Source of the DNA: Steinernema hermaphroditum | Taxonomy: Eukaryota; Nematoda; Chromadorea; Rhabditida; Steinernematidae | Direction of reading: 5' to 3' | NCBI GenBank assembly: GCA_030435675.1 | Contig: CM059621.1 | Coordinates: 2,542,001-2,606,000 of the forward strand | Length of the DNA: 64,000 bases | Part shown: piece by piece, positions 52,460-63,546 of the stretch | Position numbering within the stretch: the first letter of the stretch is position 1 | How the letters are laid out: each line of letters begins with the position of its first letter | The notes under the pieces: generated by a model | Told to the model about the DNA's origin: nothing | What the model saw: the letters and a program-made list of their open reading frames with translations, nothing else | The model's database searches: none | Translations under genes and position numbers: made by a program

Positions 52460-53975
52460 ATGTTCGCTGCCGGACGCCGATCGACAGCGACGCTCTGCAC
52501 GTTCTTCTTCGTTCTGTTCCTCACCGCCCCTGTCTTCGGAGATGACAAGAGTGACGAAAGCCACGAAGCCCGAAAGCGCAGAGAGTCGTCGACGGATTTG
52601 ACCGATGTGAAAGACAACGACGGAGACAACGCTATCATCGGCGCCATGTTCAACATCTCGAAGCAGCTCTCCGGAGAAGAAGCCGTCGAGTGGGATCTCC
52701 TGATGGAGGAGTGCAACTCCACCTCTTACAACTCGTCGCTCACATCGGACGAAATGATTGTCTTCATCGCGGCTGAGATCAAAACTTTCTTCATGAAGTT
52801 CCCCGACGTCCGCGAGAAGTTCCTTTATTTGCAGATTGGTGGATGGGGCGATTTTGAAGGACTCTTCCAGGTGGCCATCTGGATCAACGCTGACTTCGCT
52901 GAGAGTGTCATCGTTGTCAGTGGTGGCCAGTGCGAGCTGGAGATTGCCATTGAGCGCTACATCGAAACCGTATCCGACCAGAACGAGAAAATCGCTCTTG
53001 AGGAACTTGTGCCCGATATCAGCTACTGCGTCAACGATGAGAGCCTCAGCTATGAAGAGAAGATGGCCAACATCTCCACGACCTTCGCTGCATTCTTCAA
53101 ACAGCACGCTTCATGGAAGCAGGCCATTATGTCAATCGAAATCGAAGAATTCGGCCCGATCTCTTCCTTCTTGGACGTCGCCGACATGGTAGTTTCACAC
53201 ACCGTTACACTTACTATTCGTTTATTTAGTATTTCCGCATCGCCAACTTCTACCAACTCTTCATGGTCGAATCCGGAGAGACCGATTGCCGTCTTGTTGT
53301 CGACATGACCGCCGAAGTGAACAACGCCAAGTATAAGTTCAGCCGAAGTGAGAAGGCGATGCTCCTCGACTTCATCGACAACATCCGCGTTCTCATCGCC
53401 AAGAACGCCTCCTTGAGTGTTGAAGCCAAGGTGAAGGCCGTCGTCTACCAGTACTCGCAGCTCATGAAGATCGGCGCCTTCTTGAAGTTCCGTCTGCGCG
53501 AGTTCGCCATCGGAGTTTCCTTCGGCTTCGGCACTTTCGGAGATCTCATCGACGCTTACGACTTTGTAGGTTACCTTTACATTGTCCATAGTTCTTCTCT
53601 TAGGGAGTGCGCTTTCTTCCCACCGGTGGTCCCACCACGATGTCGGCCACGACACCTGCCCAGGGAGACTGCAGCACCGTCGACTCTGTGATCCAGGTCT
53701 TCAGCGGCAACATGACCATCTTCTACCAAGACACCGACATTTATCTCAAGAAGAACCACGGAAACCAGGCCATCAACTGGCACCCGTATCTCAACATGTG
53801 TCAGCACCGTATCATCATGAACAGCACTGTCCCCAGCACCGAGAAGATCCAGAAGATCGCGTTCACCATCAAAACCTACATCGGCCAGAACAGCGCTTGC
53901 GCTGACTACCTCTACGCTATCCAACTCGGCAATTGGGGCACCTACAAGGAGCTTCAAACCTGTGGCGGACACTGA
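52460..53975 (+). CDS. secreted protein with four internal repeats, copy 1 (478 aa)
   Basis: Exons 52460-53188, 53230-53565 and 53604-53975, all phase 0 (introns GTAGTT...TTTAG and GTAGGT...CTTAG). A signal peptide (residues about 10-27, TLCTFFFVLFLTAPVFG) is followed by a charged linker (DDKSDESHEARKRRESS). The rest is four units of roughly 110 residues. Each has an Asn/Ser turn, an S-x-E-(K) helix start, and an I-x-(L/I)-(G/E)-x-(W/F)-G strand: IGGWGDFEGLF, IEEFGPISSFL, FGFGTFGDLI and IQLGNWGTYKEL. Several N-glycosylation sequons are present. High GC and coding bias suggest strong expression. Family not recognised. A near-identical copy is at 57882-59393. Confidence 0.8.
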
Positions 53976-54191
53976 GACAAATAACGTTGTTGTCTGAACT
54001 GAAGACAAAGTTGTGGAATGTGAAAACCAAAACAAAATAAATGAGTGTGCATTGTTGTCGAATACCACTTCAATAGTTCTCAAATAGTTCTCTGGCAAAT
54101 TTTGTGATTTTGATACATCACTGACACACTAATGCATTTCATTATACATATCACCGTAGAAATTAAGAATGTCGAACTGAGAACACAACTG

Positions 54192-55275
54192 CTAAACTTT
54201 TCTCAGATGACAAGAATTGTCGTCTGACGTCGCTGCAATTCTTACAGTTAACCGCTCAATATGACTCAGAACAAACCTGTGCATTAATAAGTAAATGATA
54301 GGCGAGAGTAATAAGATATTCAGCGGATACTGAAAGCTTAGGCAGAACAACCAAACATTATCGCTGGGATGAGGGACGTAAGTGATCATTATAGCGCAGA
54401 GCATGTCGAACACGAATCGTGTTAACGCGTAAAGAAGGACGGTCTTCTCTCGGCAACTTTTTATCGCACGTCCATATTTACACTTCATGTAGAGAAGATA
54501 AGTTGAAATTGTAATATATATCAACAATGTAATACATAACGTCACGACTAGAACAAGAGCCGACAGGCTACGCACTAAGCCTGATAACGGCTTTGAAGCT
54601 GTGAACGAGGCCAAAAATTGTCCAGGTGATATGTTGAAGCTGAACCATTCCGAAAATATGAAGAATGACAGGAAGAAGGCCACACCGAACACCCATACGG
54701 CCACCAGCATCACCTGTAAACTTGAATGTCACAGTGTTTCGTATTCCACTACCGTGTTCAGTGAAGAAGGGTATCTAACATTGCAAATGATCCTCAATCG
54801 ATTGAAAGCGAGAACCAATCCCATGAACGGCTCCATACGCTGAATCGATGGATAAGATTTGATGGTGATGGAGGCCATCTGATATGGATCGTAGTTGAGC
54901 AGCTGCATGAGGCCTTGACAGAATACTCCAGGAGCGAGCAAACACTGGACAATGCCCATTTGAATCATTATTTGATAACATTCGATCTTCCGATAGTCGC
55001 TGCGTGTAATGAAGATCTAAATGCCAAACTTACAATAGCTAAGTATGCACATTGCTTACGTATAGAATGCGCAGATATGGTGGCAGGCTAATCACGACGA
55101 CGCTAATGAGAAGAACACCTTGTACTTCTCGAAGAGTGTCCGTATCTGGCTGGAATCCATTTGAACTGGGTGCTAGTGCCAACATTGAGATGTATCTGTC
55201 AACCACAGATACTATTTCCGAGCCGAAAGAAATATTTTGCCTCATTAACGGAACTAAGCAGAACAATGAAGCCAA
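54192..55275 (-). CDS. nematode chemoreceptor-type GPCR (333 aa)
   Basis: Minus-strand exons 55275-55060, 55016-54753 and 54713-54192, with phase-0 introns (GTAAGC...CATTTAG, GTAGTG...TTTACAG). Seven hydrophobic segments. Landmarks are LPPYLRILYIFITRSDYRKI, ECYQIMIQMGIVQCL, GLVLAFNRLRIIC at the DRY-like position, FSEWFSFNISPGQFL, LLYALTRFVFDMLCA and LLSPIIYLLMHRFV. The paralogue at 56355-57448 has the same first two junctions and an exon 2 of identical length (264 bp), but its sequence is clearly diverged. The family assignment within the Srt/Srv/Sru (Srg-type) superfamily is uncertain. The 3' end is close to, and convergent with, the secreted-protein gene. Confidence 0.72.
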
Positions 55276-55449
55276 CGAATATATTACTACCCTCTATACA
55301 TGTGAACAGGGCGATGATTCATATCTACTGGCACAACACACTGTCTCACGAAATTGCGGAAGTTAGTCGCTTGTTTTCATGTTAGAATCGAAAGTCGTTC
55401 CTGATTGAATCTATAGTGGGAGCACTTTATTTGACATTGACTTTTTCCA

Positions 55450-55765
55450 TGAGTAAAAGGTGCCTTGCATAACACCGAGTAACGCAGCCTGCTAAATCTG
55501 CATTGGAGCGGCCATGTCAACGGTCTTCGCTGATGTCGATGTCTTCGCTGACGTCCAGAGAGTCGCCGACCTTCGCGCTGACTTCTAATGCTAGATTCCT
55601 GGCTTCATTGCTTCATTGTTGTGCGACTACGGCTTCCGGATGTTCCAATTCCCACTGGAAGCCGGAAAAGTAGCAAAATTCACAGAGTTTGCCTTAGGCC
55701 AAGCGCACGCTCAGAGAGCGATCGAGAGACCCACCGCTCACCACCGCGACATTAGTATGACCTTT
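55450..55765 (+). repeat. family A repeat, short copy
   Basis: It begins 'AAAAGGTGCCTTGCATAACA' with 'CACCGAGTAACG', continues to 'CGACTACGGCTTCCGGATG' and ends 'CACCGCGACATTAGTA'. Internally deleted compared with 46630. It lies in the loop between the two arms of the inverted duplication. Confidence 0.55.
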
Positions 55766-56354
55766 TTACAAACAAGTACTATTTTCCACATCCTATCACA
55801 TCGTTGTCATGGCACATGAACTGTGAAAACTTGGCATTCCCTGGCCCTTGGGGAGACATAAACGCACGTCACAATGCTATATTAGGGGGTCATGGTTCCA
55901 GCGAAAGGATGAAAAGATCAAAGTGGCTTTGTGAAAGAAGTCAAGAGTTTCCTCACTTTTCTATTTACTGGACCCAGAGAGTCATTACTTCACCGCTCTT
56001 CACACGGGATAAAGGTCAAGTTTGTTGGTGGTGGCATACAATGCGCAATTGCTGTGCTTCGGGTTTTCGTATAAGAAAGAGAAGGAACTGCTGGATCGCT
56101 TTGTCTTTATTCTTACAGCGACTATCGTTTCTTTCACTGGGATACCTACGACATCCATAGATGTGAAAGCGCTTTCGGCAAGGAAATAATATTGGATGTA
56201 ATGTTTTTCGTAGCTGTGTGGAAAGTAGTGTTTTTATGATAATGGTTCCGAAAAATACAAACAACAACCAAGGGGAAAAAATTGTGTTCTATGTGACAAA
56301 AATTTATAGCTCGGGGTGTCATTGTGTCATTTATGTTGACAGTGGACACAGCGA
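55766..56354. other. centre of inverted duplication, no gene seen
   Basis: Spacer between the two diverged receptor genes. Frames at 55804-56160 and 56016-56267 show no family resemblance or splice support. Confidence 0.4.
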
Positions 56355-57448
56355 ATGGCTTCCTTCAACTCCACCATTGTATTGATTTACAGAGTCTTGT
56401 TCATCTTCAACCATTCATCTCTGCTTCCTAGGGCAGTTCAAATGCCAGAACAGCAGGACATGTTGTTACGTACATTGCCAACAATACAAGGAACCTCCTT
56501 TATCATTCTAGTAGTGGTGTTTGGGGCAGCATACATAAGAATTCTTCAGGTTCGTTTAGCAACCAAGTAATCAGTCATGTTGATGTTTCAGATCTTTGTT
56601 TCGAGACCTATCTACCGAAAGCTTGAATGCTTTCAAATTATGATCCATATGGGCATTGTTCAGTGCATTTTCGCTGTCGGAGTTTTGTCTGAAGGAGTTA
56701 TGGACTTATTTGGATATGACCTCCTTTCGCTGACGTCCGTCTTAGTCAAGACACTTCCTGTGGCAACACGCATGGAGCCGTTAATGGGATTAGTCTTAGC
56801 TCTAAACCGCCTTAAAGTCATTTGCAAATTACAATATTCATCATGCATGCATAAGGTAAATTCCTTTGGAACACAAGGCATGGTTGATCTCTTTAGATCA
56901 TCATTGCTGGGACCTGGGTTACTGGATGTGCATACTACATTTCACATTTCGTACTATCCGAGTGGTTCGCTTTCACGTTTTCACCGAACGCCTTTCTTCC
57001 GTATTACGATTTTTCAAAGCCTTATTCCGGAGTGGTTCGCGATGCATCTAGCCTCTTTCTGATAGTTACTGTCTGTGCGACCTTACCAGTATATTTCATT
57101 ATAGTAGGCTACATACTGAGAATACGGATCAAGCTCGGTCAGACGACAACTTTTTCTCGAGAACTGCAAATTCTGGCTTACGCATTAACCAGGTTCTTCT
57201 TTGATCTTGCATTGGCTGCTAGATTGTGCTATTTTCCGCCACCAGTTGGTATTGCGGAAAAGTTCATTATGAGCTACGGCTATCCATTTAACAACGTTTG
57301 CTTGCCGCCGTTACTCTACATATTAATGTATAGGTGAGCGATGGTGGTGGAATACGGAGACCCGCTTTTTTTCAGGGACATACGCCGCGCATTTTTTCCA
57401 TGTAGAAGCAAAGTCACATCGCCTATAACCAATACACATGTGAAATGA
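56355..57448 (+). CDS. nematode chemoreceptor-type GPCR, paralogue (322 aa)
   Basis: Exons 56355-56549, 56592-56855, 56897-57333 and 57376-57448. The intron before the last exon is extra compared with the paralogue at 54192-55275. Landmarks are FIILVVVFGAAYIRILQ, FVSRPIYRKLECFQIM, GIVQCIFAVGVLSEG, GLVLALNRLKVICKL, LSEWFAFTFSPNAFL, ILAYALTRFFFDLAL and PPLLYILMYRDIRRAFF. Seven helices and intact splice sites indicate a working receptor. Its start region (MASFNSTIVLIYRVLF) is shorter than in the paralogue. An ATG further in is possible. Same unassigned superfamily as its partner. Confidence 0.72.
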
Positions 57449-57881
57449 TTCGCTCAGCAGATCGTGCAGATCATTGTGCCCTCGTATATGTAGATGTCTA
57501 TGTAGAACCACTATTAATACTTATCGTTTAAGTGACAATAAATGTGGCTGCGCGCGAAATTACACGCTTCCTGTGGCCGACCTACCCGTGGGAGGGAACA
57601 GTTCCATAGAGAAAGTGCTATGTTTTCGTGGAGAACAGGGCATGGTAATGATCAATTACCGGTAACTACAAACAAAAAATGTTGTTTGATATCGCAGAAA
57701 ATTATAGCCTGAAAGCAGTACCTTCCTGGTTGCCGGAAGAAATGGAGTAAAATGGCAAATCACCTACACTGTAACAAAAAATAAATCAGAACTGACAGCA
57801 TTATCAGCACATTCATTTATTTTGTTTTGGTTTTCACATTCCACAACTTTGTCCTCAGTTCAGACAACAACGTTATTTGTC

Positions 57882-59393
57882 TCAGTATCCGCCACAGGTT
57901 TGGAGCTCCTTGTAGGTGCCCCAGTGGCCGAGTTGGATAGCGTAGAGGTAGTCAGCGCGAGCGCTGTTCTGGCCGATGTAGGTTTTGATGGTGAAAGCGA
58001 TCTTCTGAATCTTCTCGGTGCTGGGGACAGTGCTGTTCATGATGATACGGTGCTGACACATGTTGAGATACGGGTGCCAGTTGATGGCCTGGTTTCCGTG
58101 GTTCTTCTTGAGATAAATGTCGGTGTCTTGGTAGAAGATGGTCATGTTGCCGCTGAAGACCTGGATCACCGAGTCGACGGTGCTGCAGTCTCCCTGGGCG
58201 GGTGTCGTGGCCGACATCGTGGTGGGACCACCGGTGGGAAGGAAGCGTACTCCCTAAGAGAAGAACTATGGACAATGTAAAGGTAACCTACAAAGTCGTA
58301 AGCGTCGATGAGATCTCCAAAAGTGCCGAAGCCGAAGGAAACTCCGATGGCGAACTCGCGCAGACGGAACTTCAAGAAGGCGCCGATCTTCATGAGCTGC
58401 GAGTACTGGTAGACGACGGCCTTCACCTTGGCTTCAACACTCAAGGAGGCGTTCTTGGCGATGAGGACGCGGATATTGTCGATGAAGTCGAGGAGCATCG
58501 CCTTCTCACTGCGGCTGAACTTATACTTGGCGTTGTTCACTTCGGCGGTCATGTCGACAACAAGACGGCAATCGGTCTCTCCGGATTCGACCATAAAGAG
58601 TTGGTAGAAGTTGGCGATGCGGAAATACTAAATAAATGAATAGTGCAACGGTGTGTGAAACTACCATGTCGGCGACGTCCAAGAAGTAAGAGATCGAGCC
58701 GAATCCTTCGATTTCGATTGACATAATGGCCTGCTTCCATGAAGCGTGCTGTTTGAAGAATGCCGCGAAGGTCATTGAGATGTTGGTCATCTTCTCTTCA
58801 TAGCTGAGGCTCTCATCGTTGACGCAGTAGCTGATATCGGGCACAAGTTCCTCAAGAGCGATTTTCTCGTTCTGGTCGGATACGGTTTCGATGTAGCGCT
58901 CAATGGCAATCTCCAGCTCGCACTGGCCACCACTGACAACGATGACACTCTCAGCGAAGTCAGCGTTGATCCAGATGGCCACCTGGAAGAGTCCTTCAAA
59001 ATCGCCCCATCCACCAATCTGCAAATAAAGGAACTTCTCGCGGACGTCGGGGAACTTCAAGAAGAAAGTTTTGATCTCAGCCGTGATGAAGACAATCATT
59101 TCGTCCGATGTGAGCGACGAGTTGTAAGAGGTGGAGTTGCACTCCTCCATCAGGAGATCCCACTCGACGGCTTCTTCTCCGGAGAGCTGCTTCGAGATGT
59201 TGAACATGGCGCCGATGATAGCGTTGTCTCCGTCGTTGTCTTTCACATCGGTCAAATCCGTCGACGACTCTCTGCGCTTTCGGGCTTCGTGGCTTTCGTC
59301 ACTCTTGTCATCACCGAAGACAGGGGCGGTGAGAAACAGAACGAAGAAGAACGTGCAGAGCATCGCTGTCGATCGGCGTCCGGCAGCGAACAT
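57882..59393 (-). CDS. secreted protein with four internal repeats, copy 2 (478 aa)
   Basis: Minus-strand exons 59393-58665, 58627-58292 and 58253-57882, of exactly the same lengths as in copy 1 (729, 336 and 372 nt). Only about a dozen or so residues differ, among them STAM for STAT near the start, FLKF for FMKF, IEGFGSISYF for IEEFGPISSF, and SARADY for SACADY near the end, which removes a cysteine of the fourth repeat. The final residue is Tyr instead of His. The intact frame in both copies points to selection or to very recent homogenisation. Role as for copy 1: secreted, unknown. Confidence 0.8.
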
Positions 59394-59455
59394 GTTGTCG
59401 ACGGTTCGAGTGGAATGCGAAGACGAATAGTGAAGATCGGTCGTCAGCCTTGGCT

Positions 59456-59461
59456 TTTAAA
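59456..59461 (-). promoter_or_regulatory. TATA-like element TTTAAA
   Basis: Counterpart of 52392-52397, again 63 nt before the start codon (at 59393). The surrounding 20 bp differ by a few bases between arms. Confidence 0.4.
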
Positions 59462-59573
59462 GGGACCGATAAGTTGATATGCGTGGTGTTCTCTGGCTCC
59501 CCATATGCGTGTAATCCCAATGTTTATGTGAAAAGTCTCATCACCATATTGTTTTTTACTGATTTTCGAATAC

Positions 59574-60237
59574 TATGCGTGTGCATGCGATGACATCCTG
59601 CGTGGCAGTATGTTTATTGAAGATTGTTATGCTAATGGCTCCCTACAATGACTATTTTTGGGTACCTCTTTATAATTTGCAGTCTCGACGCAAATTAGTA
59701 TACTCTCAAGCATTGAATTGTTATTACAGATCAGGCGCTGATAAAAAGGCGCTGTAAACATCAGCGATTTTTTGTTCGCTTTAAGTCGGGCAACAATTTC
59801 ACGTCAAATCGATTTCTGGCCACCGAACGTTCAATGAGCCCAGAGTCAAATTAAGGGTAATTTCAGCTGATTGATATTGCACTTTTCCATTCCAGGACAT
59901 TTCCCGTATTTTGATCATTTTAGCGTGTAAGCTGGTGGTTTGTTTCGTTTGAAGCTGTTATATAATCAATGTTGCTGATGCGAAGAAGAATAATTTATCA
60001 ACTTCAAGTTCAGGTGTTGCTCTGTAACATTTACTTTTTAGTCGTTCATGCGTTAGCGTCCTTAATTTGGTTTCCGTCCACCTGGTACTTCATTACATTG
60101 TGCTATTGATTACCCTCCACTTCCTCGCCTTTCATGTAATCGCCATCTTGTTCAACTGCCCAGTCGTGCTTCTCCCCTAAAGCGACTATTCACCCGACAA
60201 GCATTGCGCTCATTTCCTCCATAACCGTTCCTCCCGA
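59574..60237. other. intergenic, no gene seen
   Basis: AT-rich spacer between the inverted duplication and the first Srsx-like receptor. Nothing recognised. Confidence 0.4.
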
Positions 60238-61312
60238 ATGTACTATTTGGAACGAACTGAGTTTGTTTTGTTTATAATCGAAGGTAGGTGGCACATAGTT
60301 TTCGAACTTCATCTTAAAAGACATTGGTGAACTTCATAAGAAAGCTTGTGTTAAGGTTCGGCGGTAATATTCATCAACACCGTTGTCATGTTCCTTATAT
60401 TCTTCGCACGGCACCTATCCAAATGTCAGGAACTGATCTTCATCGGTGGTCTGTGCTTGGCAGACACCGTTGATGCACTTGGCTATCTTGGAGCGGGAAT
60501 CGTGCGCACACATATATTCGCCACTGGGCAAGCTGACCTCACTGTTGAACAACTCAGGTGCTTTTTGACATTTTATATGATTTTCTTCTTCATTGGCTAC
60601 CAGTTTACCGCCTTAATGACATTCATTGTCTCGTTTGATCGCTTTATCGCAGTTTTCTATCCGACATACCAACTCTATCCTCATAAACGTCTTCGATACT
60701 TGATTATAGCCTGTAAGTGGCATGCGGTTTCATTATATAATTGCAAGTTTTGCTAGTGGCTGCGCTGTGGTCAATAATTGGATTCTTCTCCGCCTGGGTC
60801 TTCCAACTGCACCACTATTCCTCAGAGCTTCAAGTGCCTGTTCACTGTTACGTGGCTCAAAGCAACGCACAGCCAGTGTGGGCATATCTGATTGGCCTGA
60901 GGGTTGTATGCATCACGGCGAGTGTCGTTATTTATATACCTATTGGGTTCAAGATCCGGCATGTAAGTGAAAGTCATGTGTACCATATGGCCTGTTTCAG
61001 GTATTAAGAGACAGAAATGGACATCCCGCATCAATGCAGAACAGAAAGCTCGTTCGGATCACGATAACTATTGCGATAACGTCCTTGATTGCACTGACCT
61101 TACTTGTCATTCCTGACATACTGGTTTTGTTCGATATCGCCGGCCTTTCCAGATATCACGTCTTCTTCTACCTTATCGGCTTGAACAAGTGCTTCGCTAA
61201 CATTTTTGTGTATACGTTCCGGCAACACGAGCTGCGAAAGACACTTGTGGACTACCTGAAAAAGTTGGTCGGTTGTGTGTATTCAAAGACACGAATAAAT
61301 TCATACTCCTAA
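60238..61312 (+). CDS. Srsx-like chemoreceptor GPCR (306 aa)
   Basis: Exons 60238-60283, 60356-60712, 60757-60962 and 61001-61312. All junctions fit (first intron phase 1, GTAGGT...GTTAAG). Landmarks are MYYLERTEFVLFIIEG, VIFINTVVMFLIFF, GLCLADTVDALGYLGAG (helix 2), LRCFLTFYMIFFFIGY, then SFDRFIAVFYPTYQL (DRY-like DRF), ALWSIIGFFSAWVFQ and GLNKCFANIFVYTFRQHELR (helix 7 and tail). 'CLAD', 'DRF...YP' and the N-x-F-V-Y-x-x-R end are typical of Srsx and related peptide-receptor-like nematode GPCRs. A tandem paralogue starts at 63547. Confidence 0.75.
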
Positions 61313-61523
61313 AATGCTAATTTATAATAACTGCAGGCAAGATATGCATATCAAATTCTCCGTTCTTAGAAAGTAAATGGTGATGTGAATGATAAAAGGC
61401 GAACGGACCGTTCTCAGTCCTTGTAAATAGAATTGTTTTCATTCAGTTCGTAGTCCGCTGTTCATCAATAACTTCATCAACATTGTCGTTTTTTATGCGC
61501 AGAAAATTGGTAAACGTGAGTAT

Positions 61524-61788
61524 AAGGGATGCACCGGAACGGAAACCGGAACGAATCGGAATCAGTCAGAAGGTCCGGGGTTCGAATCTGCCTGCGAGCA
61601 AAACTTTTTTTATGTACTTTTTCTCGCACGTTTTTCCGTATATTAAATTTTGCTTACGTAGAATCAGACAATCAAACAGTTTCCAGAATGTTATGTCAAG
61701 AAAATACCAAAATAAAAAAGTTTTGCTCGCGGGTGGATTCGAACCCCGGACCTTCTGACTGCTTCCGGTTCGTTCCGGTGCATCCCTA
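61524..61788. mobile_element. hAT-like MITE with B-box-like motif in its arms
   Basis: Inverted ends AAGGGATGCACCGGAAC and GTTCCGGTGCATCCCTA are flanked by GTGAGTAT (61516-61523) and GTGAGCAT (61789-61796), an 8-bp duplication with one mismatch. Each arm (about 80-100 bp) contains 'GGTCCGGGGTTCGAAT', which resembles a tRNA B box. No transposase. Core AT-rich. Confidence 0.75.
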
Positions 61789-61796
61789 GTGAGCAT

Positions 61797-63546
61797 AATC
61801 CTAAAAGTGATCCGCGTCCATTATGAACGGTCATCCGGTCGTTCTCTCAGAAAGGAGTTAGTGAGCTGTCATCATTGGCACAACGATCAGGCATGAAACA
61901 CTAGGAAGATGTACTTGCATCGTTTCGACGAGAAAGCCGTCACCGCCGGCCGACAGCCCACCCTGCCACGTGAAGCAAAGTATCGTCCGAAATCGCCAAA
62001 AGTGTGTCGCTAGCCGCTTCGATCATAGTACTCCCCTTTCGAAACGCGCTAAAACAAATGCGATCGCTAACGGGACTCTGGTGCGCATGAAGTGTGACTG
62101 TGGTGCGATGTATGTCTGTGTTGTTATCCTGCAAGGTGTAGGTCGTTGATCCAGAAGTACAAACTAAACTAAGCTCTCCCAGGTCTGACAGCGGTCTCTC
62201 ATGCCTGCCACCCTACGTTGCCTGGTTCGTAACCTATTCGAGTGATGCGATAATGACGATCCATCAGCCATCAGACGATTTTAAGATCGAATTCTCACGC
62301 CAGAATCAGAGATCTCCGTGACATTCCCATTGAATTCATATGCCACCTATGTTTCTTAGAACGGAAGTGTAGCATAGACCGGCGAAAATAATTACTTAAC
62401 AGTTTTTGAACGACCTTCGTCTGACAAGTGGCATTTTGTATTCAAGATCGTGTACATTTATCTAATCACGTTTTCCAATGTTAATGGAAATAAACGGTCG
62501 CTATGTAGCTGTGAGTGTCACCCATATGCTGCATGTCCCCATTGCCTATTATAGTGCTTAACCAAATGAAAACGCTGAAGTCAACAAACTTGGTGTTCAA
62601 ACGCGCCAATCAACCTTACCCACCCAACACTGCGAAACAACGCGGCGTGACCCGTTTTTAACCTAACAACCTGATAGAACTATGAGCTGTTTACGCTGTA
62701 AATGTACGCACGGCATATAGAATAATTTATCTTTGTCACGCCCACACGCGTGCTCAGAGAACAATGTCATTACCGCGAAAATAGGTAGTCAACAGATCCA
62801 TTTGGTATAATTTCTCCCTTCTTCTTTCTCCCATCACGCTGCCGCGCTACTATTCGCCAATTGTCCAGGTGTCTTAGCTAATTACCCATTGCCCGATTCA
62901 TAGTCACTAGTTGTTTGCTTTGCCATAGAAGTAGGAAGTGAACGCTGAGTGAAAAAAACGAACCAAACATAACGACAAGAAATAGCGTTATCCTTATCGT
63001 TCGCAGAGCTTATATGGGCTCCCTAAGTTCATGTTTTTCTGAATCTTTGTTGACGCAGTTCGTCTAAGTTTCGAATGTTTTTTGTGTTTTTGTTTTTTTT
63101 ATTTGCGTGACAGCGTTCTTGAGGGCTGGTTCGGTTTCATAGCCACGTTTGACCGAAGTGCCAGACGCACTTGCTTTCAGCTATTGTCTCATTGCCAGCT
63201 GATGTACTGATGTAATTTAATGTTTGTCACCTGTCGCGCGATGTATACTTTCTTAAACCATTCTTTTACGCGATCCATTCGCGTCTCCTTCCTTTAGTTT
63301 GATTTCTGTTCTTGTCAATGATTTATTCAAATACATATGGAGGCTTTATCTCTTAGAAAAGGGGACGTTTAGGCAAAATAGAGAAGTGGGAAGGATATCT
63401 TACAAAGTGGTCTTACGTGTAGAGAGGATTTAACAACAATAATGACTACTTATTGCAATTTCTGTTTTAGTGACAGGCAAATCGAGAGTAATTTCCTGTG
63501 GGCGGAGCAGTCACCCCGAAAAAAGGAATTCATCTTCTTGCCGACA
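61797..63546. other. intergenic, no gene seen
   Basis: A family B fragment may lie at about 61840-61925 ('CATCATTGGCACAACGATC'). Otherwise AT-rich, with no credible gene or RNA. It includes the promoter region of the truncated receptor gene. Confidence 0.4.

Larger units (their letters stand above)
52281..54050. repeat. left arm of inverted gene duplication
   Basis: From TATTCGAAAATCACTAAAAA at 52281 to about 54050 the sequence is nearly identical to the reverse complement of 57807-59573. The match covers about 120 bp of promoter, the whole three-exon gene including both introns, and the 3' flank with AATAAA. It ends abruptly on both sides. Confidence 0.9.
57807..59573. repeat. right arm of inverted gene duplication
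   Basis: Reverse-complement counterpart of 52281-54050, with only scattered substitutions in exons, introns and flanks. Homology stops at about 57807 (just past the AATAAATGA) and 59573. Confidence 0.9.

Noticed and set aside
52376..53107. Long minus-strand open frame of 243 codons, mirrored near 58200-58640
   Set aside because: It is the antisense shadow of the GC-rich secreted-protein gene. Splice sites, signal peptide and repeat structure support the other strand.
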